From Rhodoferax sp. UBA6134 (GTDB lineage: Bacteria > Pseudomonadota > Gammaproteobacteria > Burkholderiales > Burkholderiaceae_C), in contig DIVK01000036.1 in the NCBI GenBank assembly GCA_002422455.1, positions 2,260 through 22,350 of the forward strand: a stretch of DNA of 20,091 bases. Direction: 5' to 3'. The notes beneath the pieces are model-generated. The model was not told the origin of the DNA. It worked only from the letters and a program-made list of their open reading frames with translations, and made no database searches. Every line of letters starts with the position of its first letter. The first letter of the stretch is position 1. Below, piece by piece: positions 7,309-15,393 of this stretch. The position numbers were made by a program, and so were the translations under genes.

Positions 7309-7967
7309 TTACGCTCGCGCTCTCGAAGGGCAGAATTTTTGAGGAGACCCTGCCGCTGCTGCGCGCCGCCGGTATTGAGGTGCTGGAAGACCCCGAGAAA
7401 TCGCGCAAGCTCATTCTCGCCACCAACCTGCCCGACGTGCGTGTGCTGGTGGTGCGCGCCACCGACGTGCCGACCTACGTGCAGTATGGCGGCGCCGATC
7501 TGGGCATCACCGGCAAGGACACGCTGCTGGAGCATGCCGCGGACTGGGGCGGCAGCATCGGTGCTGCGGGCCTTTATCAGCCGCTGGACCTGCAGATTGC
7601 CCAATGTCGCATCAGCGTGGCCGTGCGCGCCGGTTTTGATTACGCGTCGGCGGTCAAGCAGGGCTCGCGCCTGAAGGTGGCGACCAAGTACGTGGCCATT
7701 GCCCGCGAATTTTTTGCCACCAAGGGCGTGCATGTCGACCTGATCAAGCTCTACGGCAGCATGGAACTGGCCCCGCTGGTCGGGCTGGCGGACGCGATTG
7801 TCGACCTGGTGTCCACCGGCAATACGCTCAAGGCCAACCATCTGGTCGAAGTCGAGCGCATCATGGACATCAGTTCGCGTCTGGTCGTGAACCAGGCCGC
7901 GCTCAAACTCAAGCAGGCGCCGATTCGAAGAATCATGGACGCGTTTGCCGGCGCCATTGCCCAATAA
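7305..7967 (+). CDS. hisG: HisG: ATP phosphoribosyltransferase, short form
   Basis: HisG condenses ATP with PRPP to give phosphoribosyl-ATP, the first and feedback-controlled step of histidine synthesis. The 220-residue protein ends shortly after the catalytic domain. It lacks the C-terminal regulatory domain of the roughly 300-residue long form, so it is the HisGs type that needs the HisZ subunit for activity and histidine feedback. Motifs include GGADLGITGKD (62-72) and the PRPP-binding DAIVDLVSTGNTL (163-175). No hisZ is present in the window. The start overlaps the murA stop by 4 nt, leaving no room for a histidine-rich leader peptide or attenuator directly upstream. Confidence 0.98.
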   Translation: MITLALSKGRIFEETLPLLRAAGIEVLEDPEKSRKLILATNLPDVRVLVVRATDVPTYVQYGGADLGITGKDTLLEHAADWGGSIGAAGLYQPLDLQIAQCRISVAVRAGFDYASAVKQGSRLKVATKYVAIAREFFATKGVHVDLIKLYGSMELAPLVGLADAIVDLVSTGNTLKANHLVEVERIMDISSRLVVNQAALKLKQAPIRRIMDAFAGAIAQ

Positions 7968-7972
7968 AACCC

Positions 7973-9328
7973 GTGCCTATCGCTATGAATTTTGTGGCCA
8001 ATCCCGCTTTTTTATCCACGGCCAGCAGCACTTTTGAGGCCGAATTCAAGACGCGCCTGCACTGGTCGGCCGAGGCTGATGCCGCGATTGAGCAGCGGGT
8101 GGCGGACATTCTGGCAGACGTACAACAGCGCGGTGACACGGCAGTGCTGGCGTACACCGCGCGTTTTGACGGGTTGCAGGTGGACTCCATGCGGGAGCTG
8201 GAGTTGACGCAGGCCGAACTCAAGGCCGCGTTCGAGCTCATTCCCGCCGCCCAGCGCGAGGCTTTGCAGGCCGCCGCCCGGCGCGTGCGCAGCTTTCATG
8301 AGGCACAGAAAAAAGCCGGTGGCGAGAGCTGGAGCTACCACGACACCGACGGCACGCTGCTGGGCCAGAAGATCACGCCGCTGGACCGCGTCGGTATCTA
8401 TGTGCCGGGCGGCAAGGCGGCCTACCCGTCCTCGGTGCTGATGAACGCCATTCCGGCCCACGTGGCCGGGGTCGCTGAAATCATCATGGTGGTGCCCACG
8501 CCGAAGGGCGACAGGAATGCACTGGTGCTGGCGGCGGCCTACGTGGCCGGTGTCACGCGCGTGTTCACCGTCGGCGGCGCCCAGGCAGTGGCGGCGCTGG
8601 CCTACGGCACACAGTCCATTCCCCGGGTGGACAAGATCACCGGCCCCGGCAACGCCTATGTGGCGGCGGCCAAGCGGCGCGTGTTTGGCACGGTCGGCAT
8701 CGACATGATTGCCGGGCCGAGCGAGATTCTGGTGCTGGCTGATGGCAGCACCCCGCCCGACTGGGTGGCGATGGACTTGTTCAGTCAGGCCGAGCACGAC
8801 GAGCTGGCGCAGAGCATTTTGCTGTGCCCCGATCCTGATTACATCGCACAGGTGCAGGCGAGTCTCCGGCGCCTGCTGCCGGCCATGCCGCGTGCCGGCA
8901 TCATCGCCAAGTCGCTGACGGACCGCGGCGCGCTGATTCATACCCGCAGCATGGAAGAGGCCTGCGAGATCAGCAACCGCATTGCGCCCGAGCACCTGGA
9001 AGTCAGCAGCCGCGACCCGCACCGCTGGGAGCCGCTGCTCAAACACGCGGGCGCCATCTTCCTGGGGGCCTATACCAGCGAGTCGCTCGGCGACTACTGT
9101 GCCGGGCCGAACCACGTGCTGCCCACCAGCGGTACGGCGCGCTTCAGCTCCCCGCTGGGCGTCTACGACTTTCAGAAGCGCAGCAGTCTGATTGAAGTGA
9201 GCGAAGCCGGTGCCCAGACCTTGGGGCGCATCGCGGCAGAACTGGCTTACGGCGAGGGCCTGCAGGCCCACGCACGGGCGGCCGAATTGCGTTTGGCATC
9301 ACCGCCACCGATGCGGGGGAATCCATGA
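7973..9328 (+). CDS. hisD: HisD: histidinol dehydrogenase
   Basis: HisD is a zinc enzyme that oxidises L-histidinol to L-histidine in two NAD-dependent steps, the last of the pathway. The 451-residue protein retains the expected zinc ligands Q272, H275, D374 and H433 and the catalytic pair E340-H341 in the APEHLEV motif. The GIYVPGGKAAYPSSVLM (141-157) and KITGPGNAYV (221-230) segments are standard for the family. Two starts are possible: GTG 7973, used here, or ATG 7985 four codons later; neither has a clear ribosome-binding sequence. The extra residues relative to E. coli (434) are at both ends. The stop overlaps hisC by 4 nt. Confidence 0.98.
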   Translation: MPIAMNFVANPAFLSTASSTFEAEFKTRLHWSAEADAAIEQRVADILADVQQRGDTAVLAYTARFDGLQVDSMRELELTQAELKAAFELIPAAQREALQAAARRVRSFHEAQKKAGGESWSYHDTDGTLLGQKITPLDRVGIYVPGGKAAYPSSVLMNAIPAHVAGVAEIIMVVPTPKGDRNALVLAAAYVAGVTRVFTVGGAQAVAALAYGTQSIPRVDKITGPGNAYVAAAKRRVFGTVGIDMIAGPSEILVLADGSTPPDWVAMDLFSQAEHDELAQSILLCPDPDYIAQVQASLRRLLPAMPRAGIIAKSLTDRGALIHTRSMEEACEISNRIAPEHLEVSSRDPHRWEPLLKHAGAIFLGAYTSESLGDYCAGPNHVLPTSGTARFSSPLGVYDFQKRSSLIEVSEAGAQTLGRIAAELAYGEGLQAHARAAELRLASPPPMRGNP

Positions 9329-10434
9329 ACGCACCGCAAGCCCACCCGTTGCAGCGGATTCGTCAGGACGTGCGCTCCATGCACGCTTATGCCGTTCAGG
9401 ATTCGACCGGCATGATCAAGCTCGACGCCATGGAGAACCCGCACCGCTTGCCGCCAGACCTGCAGGACAGGTTGGGGCAGCGGCTGGGTGCGCTGGCACT
9501 GAACCGCTACCCGGACCGCCGGGTGGATGATCTGCGCCACGCGCTGTCCGCTTACGCGGACCTGCCGCCGGGCTTTGAGCTCATGCTGGGCAACGGCTCG
9601 GATGAATTGATCAGCCTGCTGGCACTGGCCTGTGCCGTACCGCCGGATGCCGTAAACGGCTTCCGGCCCGCCAGTGTCCTGGCGCCGGTGCCGGGTTTTG
9701 TGATGTACGCCGTGAGCGCGCAGTTGCAGGGCCTGGCCTTTCACGGCGTGCCGCTGCGCGCCGATTTCGAACTGGACGAGACGGCCATGCTGGCGGCCAT
9801 TGAGCAATACCAGCCGGCCATCACCTACCTGGCCTACCCCAACAACCCCACCGCCAACCTGTGGGATGACGCGGTGCTGGAGAAGATCATCCTGGCGGCC
9901 GGCGCGCAGGGTGGCCTGGTGGTGCTGGACGAGGCCTATCAGCCGTTTTCCAGCAAGAGCTACATCGATCGGCTGGCGCGGCACCGCCACGTGCTGCTGA
10001 TGCGCACCCTCAGCAAATTCGGGCTGGCCGGGGTGCGGCTGGGTTACCTGATGGGTACCAGGGAGCTGATCGCCGAGATCGACAAGGTGCGTCCGCCCTA
10101 CAACGTCAGTGTGCTGAACTGCGAGTGCGCTCTGTTTGCGCTTGAGCACCAGGAAGTTTTTGCGGCACAGGCCCTTGACCTGCGTGCGCAACGTGCTATT
10201 CTTTTGGAAGCTCTGGCCGATTTTCCCGGTGTGCGGGCCTATCCCAGCGATGCCAACATGATCCTGGTGCGGGTGGCGGACGCGCAAAAAACATTTGAAG
10301 GCATGAAGGCGCGCAAGGTGCTGGTCAAGAACGTTTCTAAAATGCATCCTCTGCTGGCCAATTGCCTGCGCCTGACGGTTGGCACCGTTGAAGAAAACCG
10401 GCTCATGCTGACGGCATTACAAGAATCATTATGA
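9325..10434 (+). CDS. hisC: HisC: histidinol-phosphate aminotransferase
   Basis: HisC is a PLP-dependent class I/II aminotransferase converting imidazole-acetol phosphate and glutamate to histidinol phosphate. In the 369-residue protein the PLP Schiff-base lysine is K231 in the segment MRTLSKFGLAGVRLGYLMG (226-244). N174 in YPNNPT, D202 and Y205 in LDEAY, and R238 are the usual cofactor and substrate contacts. The N terminus carries the typical LDAMENPHRLP substrate-loop motif (33-43). It overlaps both neighbours by 4 nt (ATGA with hisD and with hisB), so the three are likely made in a coupled fashion. Confidence 0.97.
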   Translation: MNAPQAHPLQRIRQDVRSMHAYAVQDSTGMIKLDAMENPHRLPPDLQDRLGQRLGALALNRYPDRRVDDLRHALSAYADLPPGFELMLGNGSDELISLLALACAVPPDAVNGFRPASVLAPVPGFVMYAVSAQLQGLAFHGVPLRADFELDETAMLAAIEQYQPAITYLAYPNNPTANLWDDAVLEKIILAAGAQGGLVVLDEAYQPFSSKSYIDRLARHRHVLLMRTLSKFGLAGVRLGYLMGTRELIAEIDKVRPPYNVSVLNCECALFALEHQEVFAAQALDLRAQRAILLEALADFPGVRAYPSDANMILVRVADAQKTFEGMKARKVLVKNVSKMHPLLANCLRLTVGTVEENRLMLTALQESL

Positions 10435-11045
10435 CCACGACTTCACCCACCACAGCCCCGCGCACGGCGCAGGTGACCCGCAACACCGCCGAGACCCGGA
10501 TCACGGTCAAGGTCAATCTGGACGGCACGGGCCAGGCCAGGCTGCACACCGGCATTGGTTTTTTTGACCACATGCTCGACCAGATCGCCCGCCACGGCCT
10601 GATCGACCTCGATATCCATGCCGAAGGCGACCTTCATATTGACGGTCACCACACGGTGGAAGACGTCGGCATTGCCTTCGGCCAGGCCCTGCACCAGGCG
10701 GTGGGCGACAAAAAAGGCATTCGCCGCTATGGTCACGCCTATGTGCCGCTGGACGAGGCGCTGTCGCGGGTCGTGATTGACCTGTCCGGCCGGCCCGGCC
10801 TGATCATGAACGTGCCATTCAAGAGCGGCATGATCGGCAGCTTTGACAGCCAACTGGCGCATGAGTTTTTCCAGGGTTTTGTGAACCATGCCTTCGTCAC
10901 GCTGCACATCGACAACCTGCGCGGCGAGAACGCGCACCACCAGGCCGAGACCGTGTTCAAGGCCTTCGCTCGTGCCCTGCGCGCCGCGCTGGAGCTCGAT
11001 GCGCGCGCCCTGGGCACCATACCCTCGACCAAGGGCTCTTTGTAG
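10431..11045 (+). CDS. hisB: HisB: imidazoleglycerol-phosphate dehydratase (monofunctional)
   Basis: This enzyme dehydrates imidazole-glycerol phosphate to imidazole-acetol phosphate using a di-manganese centre. The 204-residue product is the dehydratase alone and lacks the N-terminal histidinol-phosphatase domain of enterobacterial HisB. The phosphatase step must therefore be supplied from elsewhere. Metal-binding motifs are GIGFFDHMLDQIARHG (41-56), HHTVED (73-78) and the second histidine cluster NAHHQAE (167-173). The ATG at 10431 overlaps the hisC stop. It is followed by a 50-bp gap before hisH, the first break in the tight packing of the his block. Confidence 0.98.
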   Translation: MTTTSPTTAPRTAQVTRNTAETRITVKVNLDGTGQARLHTGIGFFDHMLDQIARHGLIDLDIHAEGDLHIDGHHTVEDVGIAFGQALHQAVGDKKGIRRYGHAYVPLDEALSRVVIDLSGRPGLIMNVPFKSGMIGSFDSQLAHEFFQGFVNHAFVTLHIDNLRGENAHHQAETVFKAFARALRAALELDARALGTIPSTKGSL

Positions 11046-11095
11046 TTGTGTGAGTCAATATGAATCTGGCCCCCGTAGGTACTGTGTAGATTGTT

Positions 11096-11791
11096 ATGAC
11101 TTCAATCGTAAGTAGTGTGCGTAGCAAGACCGTCGCCGTGGTGGATTACGGCATGGGCAACTTGCGTTCGGTGTCGCAGGCGGTGCAGGCCGCCGCCGCC
11201 GGCACCGGCTACCAGGTGCTGATTACCGCCAACCCGGACGAGGTGCGGGCCTGTGAGCGCGTGGTGCTGCCAGGGCAGGGCGCCATGCCTGATTGCATGC
11301 GCGAGTTGCGCGAGTCGGGCCTGCTGGCGTCGGTGCTCGAAGCGGCCACCGCGAAGCCGCTGTTTGGCGTGTGTGTCGGCATGCAGATGCTGCTCGATCA
11401 CAGCGCCGAAGGCCCGGCGGGGGTTGGCACCCCCGGTCTGGGCCTGATTCACGGCGAAGTGCTCAAGTTCGAGCTGGCTGGTCAGCTGCAGCCCGACGGC
11501 AGCCGCTACAAGGTGCCGCAAATGGGCTGGAACCAGGTCTACCACAACAACCATGGCGGCGCGCCGCATCCGGTATGGGGCGACGTGCCCGATGGCAGCT
11601 ACTTTTATTTTGTGCACAGTTTTTACGCGCAACCGTCTGATGCGCGCCACAGCATCGGCGAGACCGACTACGGCGGCCGCTTCAGCTCGGCCATTGCGCG
11701 CGATAATATTTTCGCGACCCAATTCCATCCGGAGAAAAGTGCCGGACATGGTCTGGCGCTGTACCGGAACTTCCTGCACTGGAACCCTTGA
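11096..11791 (+). CDS. hisH: HisH: glutamine amidotransferase subunit of IGP synthase
   Basis: HisH hydrolyses glutamine and channels ammonia to HisF for formation of imidazole-glycerol phosphate and AICAR. The 231-residue class I glutamine amidotransferase has the catalytic triad C93 (in FGVCVGMQMLL), H211 and E213 (in QFHPEKS). The N-terminal VVDYGMGNLRSV (15-26) is the family start motif. An N-terminal extension of about 10 residues precedes it, so an internal start cannot be ruled out. The 50 bases upstream hold no strong ribosome-binding site. HisH and HisF form a heterodimer, and their genes here are separated only by hisA. Confidence 0.97.
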   Translation: MTSIVSSVRSKTVAVVDYGMGNLRSVSQAVQAAAAGTGYQVLITANPDEVRACERVVLPGQGAMPDCMRELRESGLLASVLEAATAKPLFGVCVGMQMLLDHSAEGPAGVGTPGLGLIHGEVLKFELAGQLQPDGSRYKVPQMGWNQVYHNNHGGAPHPVWGDVPDGSYFYFVHSFYAQPSDARHSIGETDYGGRFSSAIARDNIFATQFHPEKSAGHGLALYRNFLHWNP

Positions 11792-11805
11792 TCCCCACCT
11801 CCACG

Positions 11806-11832
11806 CCCGTTCGGGCTGAGCCTGTCGAAGCC
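11806..11832 (+). repeat. REP-like intergenic element between hisH and hisA
   Basis: The 68-bp hisH-hisA gap contains TTCGGGCTGAGCCTGTCGAA (11810-11829), flanked by CCCG before it and GCC after it. I recognise this as close to a short dispersed motif seen in many intergenic regions of proteobacterial chromosomes (consensus resembling TTCGxxCTGAGCxTGTCGAA). It has TTCG/CGAA ends and a central GGCT-AGCC dyad, so it could form a small hairpin. It lies in the transcribed region but outside both coding sequences. I see no second copy in this window, so its repetitive nature rests on recall, not on anything visible here. Confidence 0.6.
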
Positions 11833-11859
11833 TCTCTTCCACCACCACTCTGAAGCATC

Positions 11860-12600
11860 ATGCTTTTAATCCCAGCAATTGACTTAAAAGACGGCCACTG
11901 CGTTCGCCTCAAACAGGGCGACATGGACCAATCCACCACCTTCGGCGAAGACCCGGCCGTGATGGCGCGCAGTTGGGTGGACAAGGGCGCGCGCCGCCTG
12001 CACCTGGTCGATCTGAACGGCGCCTTCGCAGGGCACCCGAAAAACGAGCTGGCCATTCGAAAAATCCTCAAGGAAGTGGGCAGTGAAGTGGACGTGCAGC
12101 TCGGCGGCGGCATCCGCGACCTGGACACCATCGAGCGTTACCTCGATGCCGGCCTGCGCTACGTCATCATCGGCACAGCTGCGGTCAAAAACCCCGGCTT
12201 TTTGCAGGACGCCTGTACCGCCTTTGGCGGCCACATCATCGTTGGCCTGGACGCCCGGGACGGCAAGATTGCCACCGACGGCTGGAGCAAGCTGACCCGC
12301 CATGACGTGATCGACCTGGCCAAAAAGTTCGAAGACTACGGCGTCGAATCCATCATCTACACCGACATTGGCCGCGATGGCATGCTCAGTGGCATCAACG
12401 TGGAGTCCACCGTCAAGTTGGCGCAGGCCCTGACCATTCCAGTCATCGCCTCCGGCGGCCTGAGCAACATGGCTGACATCGAGGCTCTGTGTGCGGTGGA
12501 AGACGACGGCGTCGAAGGCGTCATTTGCGGCCGCGCCATTTATTCAGGCGACCTGGATTTTGCCGCCGCGCAAGAGCGTGCCGACGAACTCAACGGCTGA
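11860..12600 (+). CDS. hisA: HisA: ProFAR isomerase
   Basis: HisA isomerises ProFAR to PRFAR by an Amadori rearrangement on a TIM-barrel scaffold. The 246-residue protein matches the family length. D8 in LLIPAIDLKDG (2-12) and D131 in GLDARDG (129-135) are at the positions of the two catalytic aspartates. Phosphate-binding half-barrel motifs QLGGGIRD (80-87) and VIASGGLSN near the C terminus are present. The ATG at 11860 is preceded by a weak TGAAG. The next gene, hisF, begins within seven bases of the hisA stop. HisA and HisF are homologous half-barrel duplications. Confidence 0.98.
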   Translation: MLLIPAIDLKDGHCVRLKQGDMDQSTTFGEDPAVMARSWVDKGARRLHLVDLNGAFAGHPKNELAIRKILKEVGSEVDVQLGGGIRDLDTIERYLDAGLRYVIIGTAAVKNPGFLQDACTAFGGHIIVGLDARDGKIATDGWSKLTRHDVIDLAKKFEDYGVESIIYTDIGRDGMLSGINVESTVKLAQALTIPVIASGGLSNMADIEALCAVEDDGVEGVICGRAIYSGDLDFAAAQERADELNG

Positions 12601-12606
12601 TTGCAC

Positions 12607-13382
<776 letters not shown>

Positions 13383-13386
<4 letters not shown>

Positions 13387-13805
13387 GCAGTCTGAAAATT
13401 GCGGACAATCCCTGCATGAGTTGGCTCAAACACATTCGATGGGATTCCAGGGGCCTGGTGCCGGTGATTGCCCAGGAGCAGGGCAGCAACGACGTGCTGA
13501 TGTTCGCCTGGATGAACCGCGACGCCCTGCAAAAGACGGCCGAGCTGGGGCAAGCCGTGTATTTCAGCCGCTCGCGCAACAAGTTGTGGTTCAAGGGCGA
13601 AGAGTCAGGCCATGTGCAAAAAGTTCATGAAATCCGCATGGACTGCGACAATGACGTGATCCTGCTCAAGGTCACCCAGCTCGGGCATGAGCCCGGCATC
13701 GCCTGCCACACCGGGCGTCACAGCTGTTTCTTTACGGTTTACGAGAATGGCGAGTGGAAAGTCACCGAGCCGGTCTTGAAAGACCCGCAATCCATCTACA
13801 AGTAA
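13383..13805 (+). CDS. hisI: HisI: phosphoribosyl-AMP cyclohydrolase (monofunctional)
   Basis: HisI is a zinc- and magnesium-dependent hydrolase that opens the purine ring of PR-AMP, the third step of the pathway. The 140-residue product carries only the cyclohydrolase domain; the pyrophosphohydrolase is encoded separately by hisE next door, unlike the fused enterobacterial HisIE. Metal and zinc ligands are visible in MDCDND (86-91) and in ACHTGRHSC (107-115). Conserved LMFAWMN (39-45) and YFSRSRNKLW (60-69) are the substrate-binding segments. The GTG at 13383 overlaps the hisF stop; ATG 13416 would remove 11 residues and better fit homologue N termini, so the start is uncertain. Confidence 0.96.
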
Positions 13806-14204
13806 ATGCCCATGTCATTCAACCTTCCATCCGCCGCTTCCTCTTCTGACTCGCTGGCTTCCCTGGCGCGGGTGATCGAGAGCCGTTTGCCGCAGCAGGG
13901 CGGCAATCCGCAGGCCAGCTACGTGGCGCGCCTGCTGCACAAGGGCCCTGATGCCTTTCTGAAAAAAATCGGTGAGGAAGCCACCGAGGTGGTGATGGCC
14001 GCCAAAGATGCCGACCATGGTGGTGACAAGACCAAAATCGTGTGCGAGGTGGCGGATCTGTGGTTTCACTGCATGATTGCGCTGGCGCATTACGGACTGA
14101 CCCCTGCTGACGTGGTGGCTGAGCTGGACCGGCGTGCCGGGACCAGTGGCATCGAAGAAATGGCCCTGCGCAAGGCGCGGGCGCGCGAAGGCGCGGGCGA
14201 ATGA
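13806..14204 (+). CDS. hisE: HisE: phosphoribosyl-ATP pyrophosphohydrolase
   Basis: HisE is an all-alpha pyrophosphohydrolase that removes pyrophosphate from PR-ATP, the second step of the pathway. The 132-residue protein has the magnesium-binding helix KKIGEEATEVVMAAKD (53-68) and the second acidic helix EVADLWFHCMIAL (81-93), both typical of the MazG-like fold. About 20 residues rich in Ser and Ala precede the core, so a later start is conceivable, though the ATG abuts the hisI stop directly. Its stop overlaps the next gene by 4 nt (ATGA). Confidence 0.96.
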   Translation: MPMSFNLPSAASSSDSLASLARVIESRLPQQGGNPQASYVARLLHKGPDAFLKKIGEEATEVVMAAKDADHGGDKTKIVCEVADLWFHCMIALAHYGLTPADVVAELDRRAGTSGIEEMALRKARAREGAGE

Positions 14205-14584
14205 ATCAGCCGCCGCTGGATCAGGAGAGGCTCCGGGCGCTCAACACGGCGGGCACCATCAGCTATGTCCTGCATTTGATTGTCGCCATCGGCGCGCTGG
14301 TTCCGGGTGGGCAGATGGGGCCGCTGCTGTTGATCGTGGCCCTGGTCATTGACCTGGTGAAACGACCCGAAGCCGAGGGAAGCTGGCATGCCTCGCATTT
14401 TCGCTGGCGCATTCGCACCGTTGTCATCGCCGCGTTACTCTACGCGGTGACCGCGCCCCTGTGGTTTCTCTTCATTTTCCCGGGCTGGATTGCCTGGGGT
14501 CTGATTTCCATCTGGTTTCTTTACCGCATCGTGAGCGGCATGGTGCGCATGAACCAGGGGCTCGCCATGGAATTTGCGGCATGA
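14201..14584 (+). CDS. DUF4870 (Tic20-like) small inner-membrane protein
   Basis: The function of this gene is not known. The 127-residue product has three or four hydrophobic segments (about 17-35, 39-53, 71-93 and 94-111). The short polar motif SWHASHFRWRIRT (61-73) resembles the H-x-R-x-x-I/W-x signature of DUF4870/Tic20-like membrane proteins. It overlaps the hisE stop by 4 nt and precedes tatA by 65 bp. Similar small membrane proteins occur beside hisE/tatA in other Burkholderiales, by my recollection. A role in protein export is tempting from the neighbouring tat genes but nothing in the sequence shows it. Confidence 0.8.
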   Translation: MNQPPLDQERLRALNTAGTISYVLHLIVAIGALVPGGQMGPLLLIVALVIDLVKRPEAEGSWHASHFRWRIRTVVIAALLYAVTAPLWFLFIFPGWIAWGLISIWFLYRIVSGMVRMNQGLAMEFAA

Positions 14585-14618
14585 TGGACGAGGACGTGCG
14601 CTGGACAGCTTCGCCGAC

Positions 14619-14624
14619 TAGAAT
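14619..14624 (+). promoter_or_regulatory. Candidate internal -10 element for tatABC
   Basis: TAGAAT at 14619-14624 matches the sigma-70 -10 consensus at five of six positions and sits in the 65-bp gap before tatA. Initiation about 7 nt downstream would give a leader of roughly 19 nt containing the AGGAG ribosome-binding site at 14639-14643. No good -35 hexamer lies at the right distance, so this is only a candidate that could uncouple tat expression from the his genes. Confidence 0.35.
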
Positions 14625-14649
14625 CGGCCCAATTCGCTAGGAGAAACCC

Positions 14650-14892
14650 ATGGGATTTTCGACGACACACCTGATCATTTTCTTGCTCATCATCATTGTC
14701 ATTTTTGGTACCAAAAAGCTCCGCAACATCGGGTCTGACCTGGGGGGCGCGGTCAAGGGCTTCAAGGACGGCATGAAAGACGGTGCTGAAAAAGCTGCTG
14801 AGACGCCTGCGGCGGCGCCCGTCCAGCAGGTGGGTGCCGCTGCAGCGCCTGCCAAAGAAACCATTGACGTTGAAGCCAAGACCAGGACTTGA
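14650..14892 (+). CDS. tatA: TatA: twin-arginine translocase pore-forming subunit
   Basis: TatA oligomerises at the TatBC-substrate complex to let folded proteins cross the inner membrane. The 80-residue protein has the short N-terminal transmembrane helix (about 6-20). The hinge and amphipathic helix FGTKKLRNIGSDLGGAVKGF (19-38) follow, closely matching the family signature, and then an Ala/Pro-rich tail. AGGAG at 14639-14643 lies 6 nt upstream of the ATG. The tat genes tatA, tatB and tatC follow one another with 33-nt and overlapping spacing, forming a complete translocase. Confidence 0.97.
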   Translation: MGFSTTHLIIFLLIIIVIFGTKKLRNIGSDLGGAVKGFKDGMKDGAEKAAETPAAAPVQQVGAAAAPAKETIDVEAKTRT

Positions 14893-14925
14893 TGACGCAG
14901 ACCCTGGTCAGATGGAGGCGCGCAA

Positions 14926-15393
14926 GTGATTGACATCGGGGTCACCAAACTCGCCATCATCGGCGGCATCGCGCTTCTGGTCATTGGCCCCGAAAAGCTG
15001 CCTGGTCTGGCAAAAACGATCGGAACCCTGTTGGGGCGTGCGCGGCGCTATGTGGCCGACGTGAAGGCCGAGGTCAATCGTTCCATGGAGCTCGACGAGC
15101 TCAGGAAAATGAAGGACACGATGGAAAACGCGGCGCGTGATGTTGAAAATTCGATCCAGACCAGCGCTGCCGCTTTCGAAAAAAGCTGGGCCGAGTCCAC
15201 CGGATTGGCCGGGAGCATGCCGTGCGCCGACGCCCCCGGCAGTTCGCCGGAGTACAAACACCCCGGGAAGAAATGGCGCATCAGGCAGGGTGCCACCCCG
15301 AACTGGTACAAAGCCCGTACCGGCATCCGCACCCGGGCCTTGTCGGGGGCGGCCCGCGTGGCCCGCTTTCGACCCCGCAAAGTTAATCAATGA
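14926..15393 (+). CDS. tatB: TatB: twin-arginine translocase receptor subunit
   Basis: TatB forms the substrate receptor with TatC. The 155-residue protein begins MIDIGVTKLAIIGGIALLVI (1-20), the family's transmembrane start, followed by GPEKLPGLAKTIG (21-33) and a long charged amphipathic helix to about residue 100. The carboxyl tail (about 112-155) is strongly basic and contains Trp and Tyr residues (KKWRIRQGATPNWYKARTG). It is unlike the acidic or proline-rich tails of many TatB proteins. Translation starts at GTG 14926, with GGAGG about 9 nt upstream. Its stop overlaps the tatC ATG by 4 nt. Confidence 0.95.
   Translation: MIDIGVTKLAIIGGIALLVIGPEKLPGLAKTIGTLLGRARRYVADVKAEVNRSMELDELRKMKDTMENAARDVENSIQTSAAAFEKSWAESTGLAGSMPCADAPGSSPEYKHPGKKWRIRQGATPNWYKARTGIRTRALSGAARVARFRPRKVNQ

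Noticed and set aside
7250..7310. Histidine attenuator or leader peptide before hisG
   Set aside because: hisG starts inside the murA stop codon, and no His-rich short frame or terminator hairpin is present there.
8012..9271. 419-codon open frame on the minus strand opposite hisD
   Set aside because: Same pattern of His/Arg/Gly-rich antisense translation. hisD on the plus strand has all catalytic and zinc residues.
9247..10347. 366-codon open frame on the minus strand opposite hisC
   Set aside because: Shadow of hisC codon bias, with no domain or ribosome-binding site.
11060..11089. Nine-codon frame (MNLAPVGTV) between hisB and hisH
   Set aside because: No ribosome-binding site, no His codons and too short to distinguish from chance.
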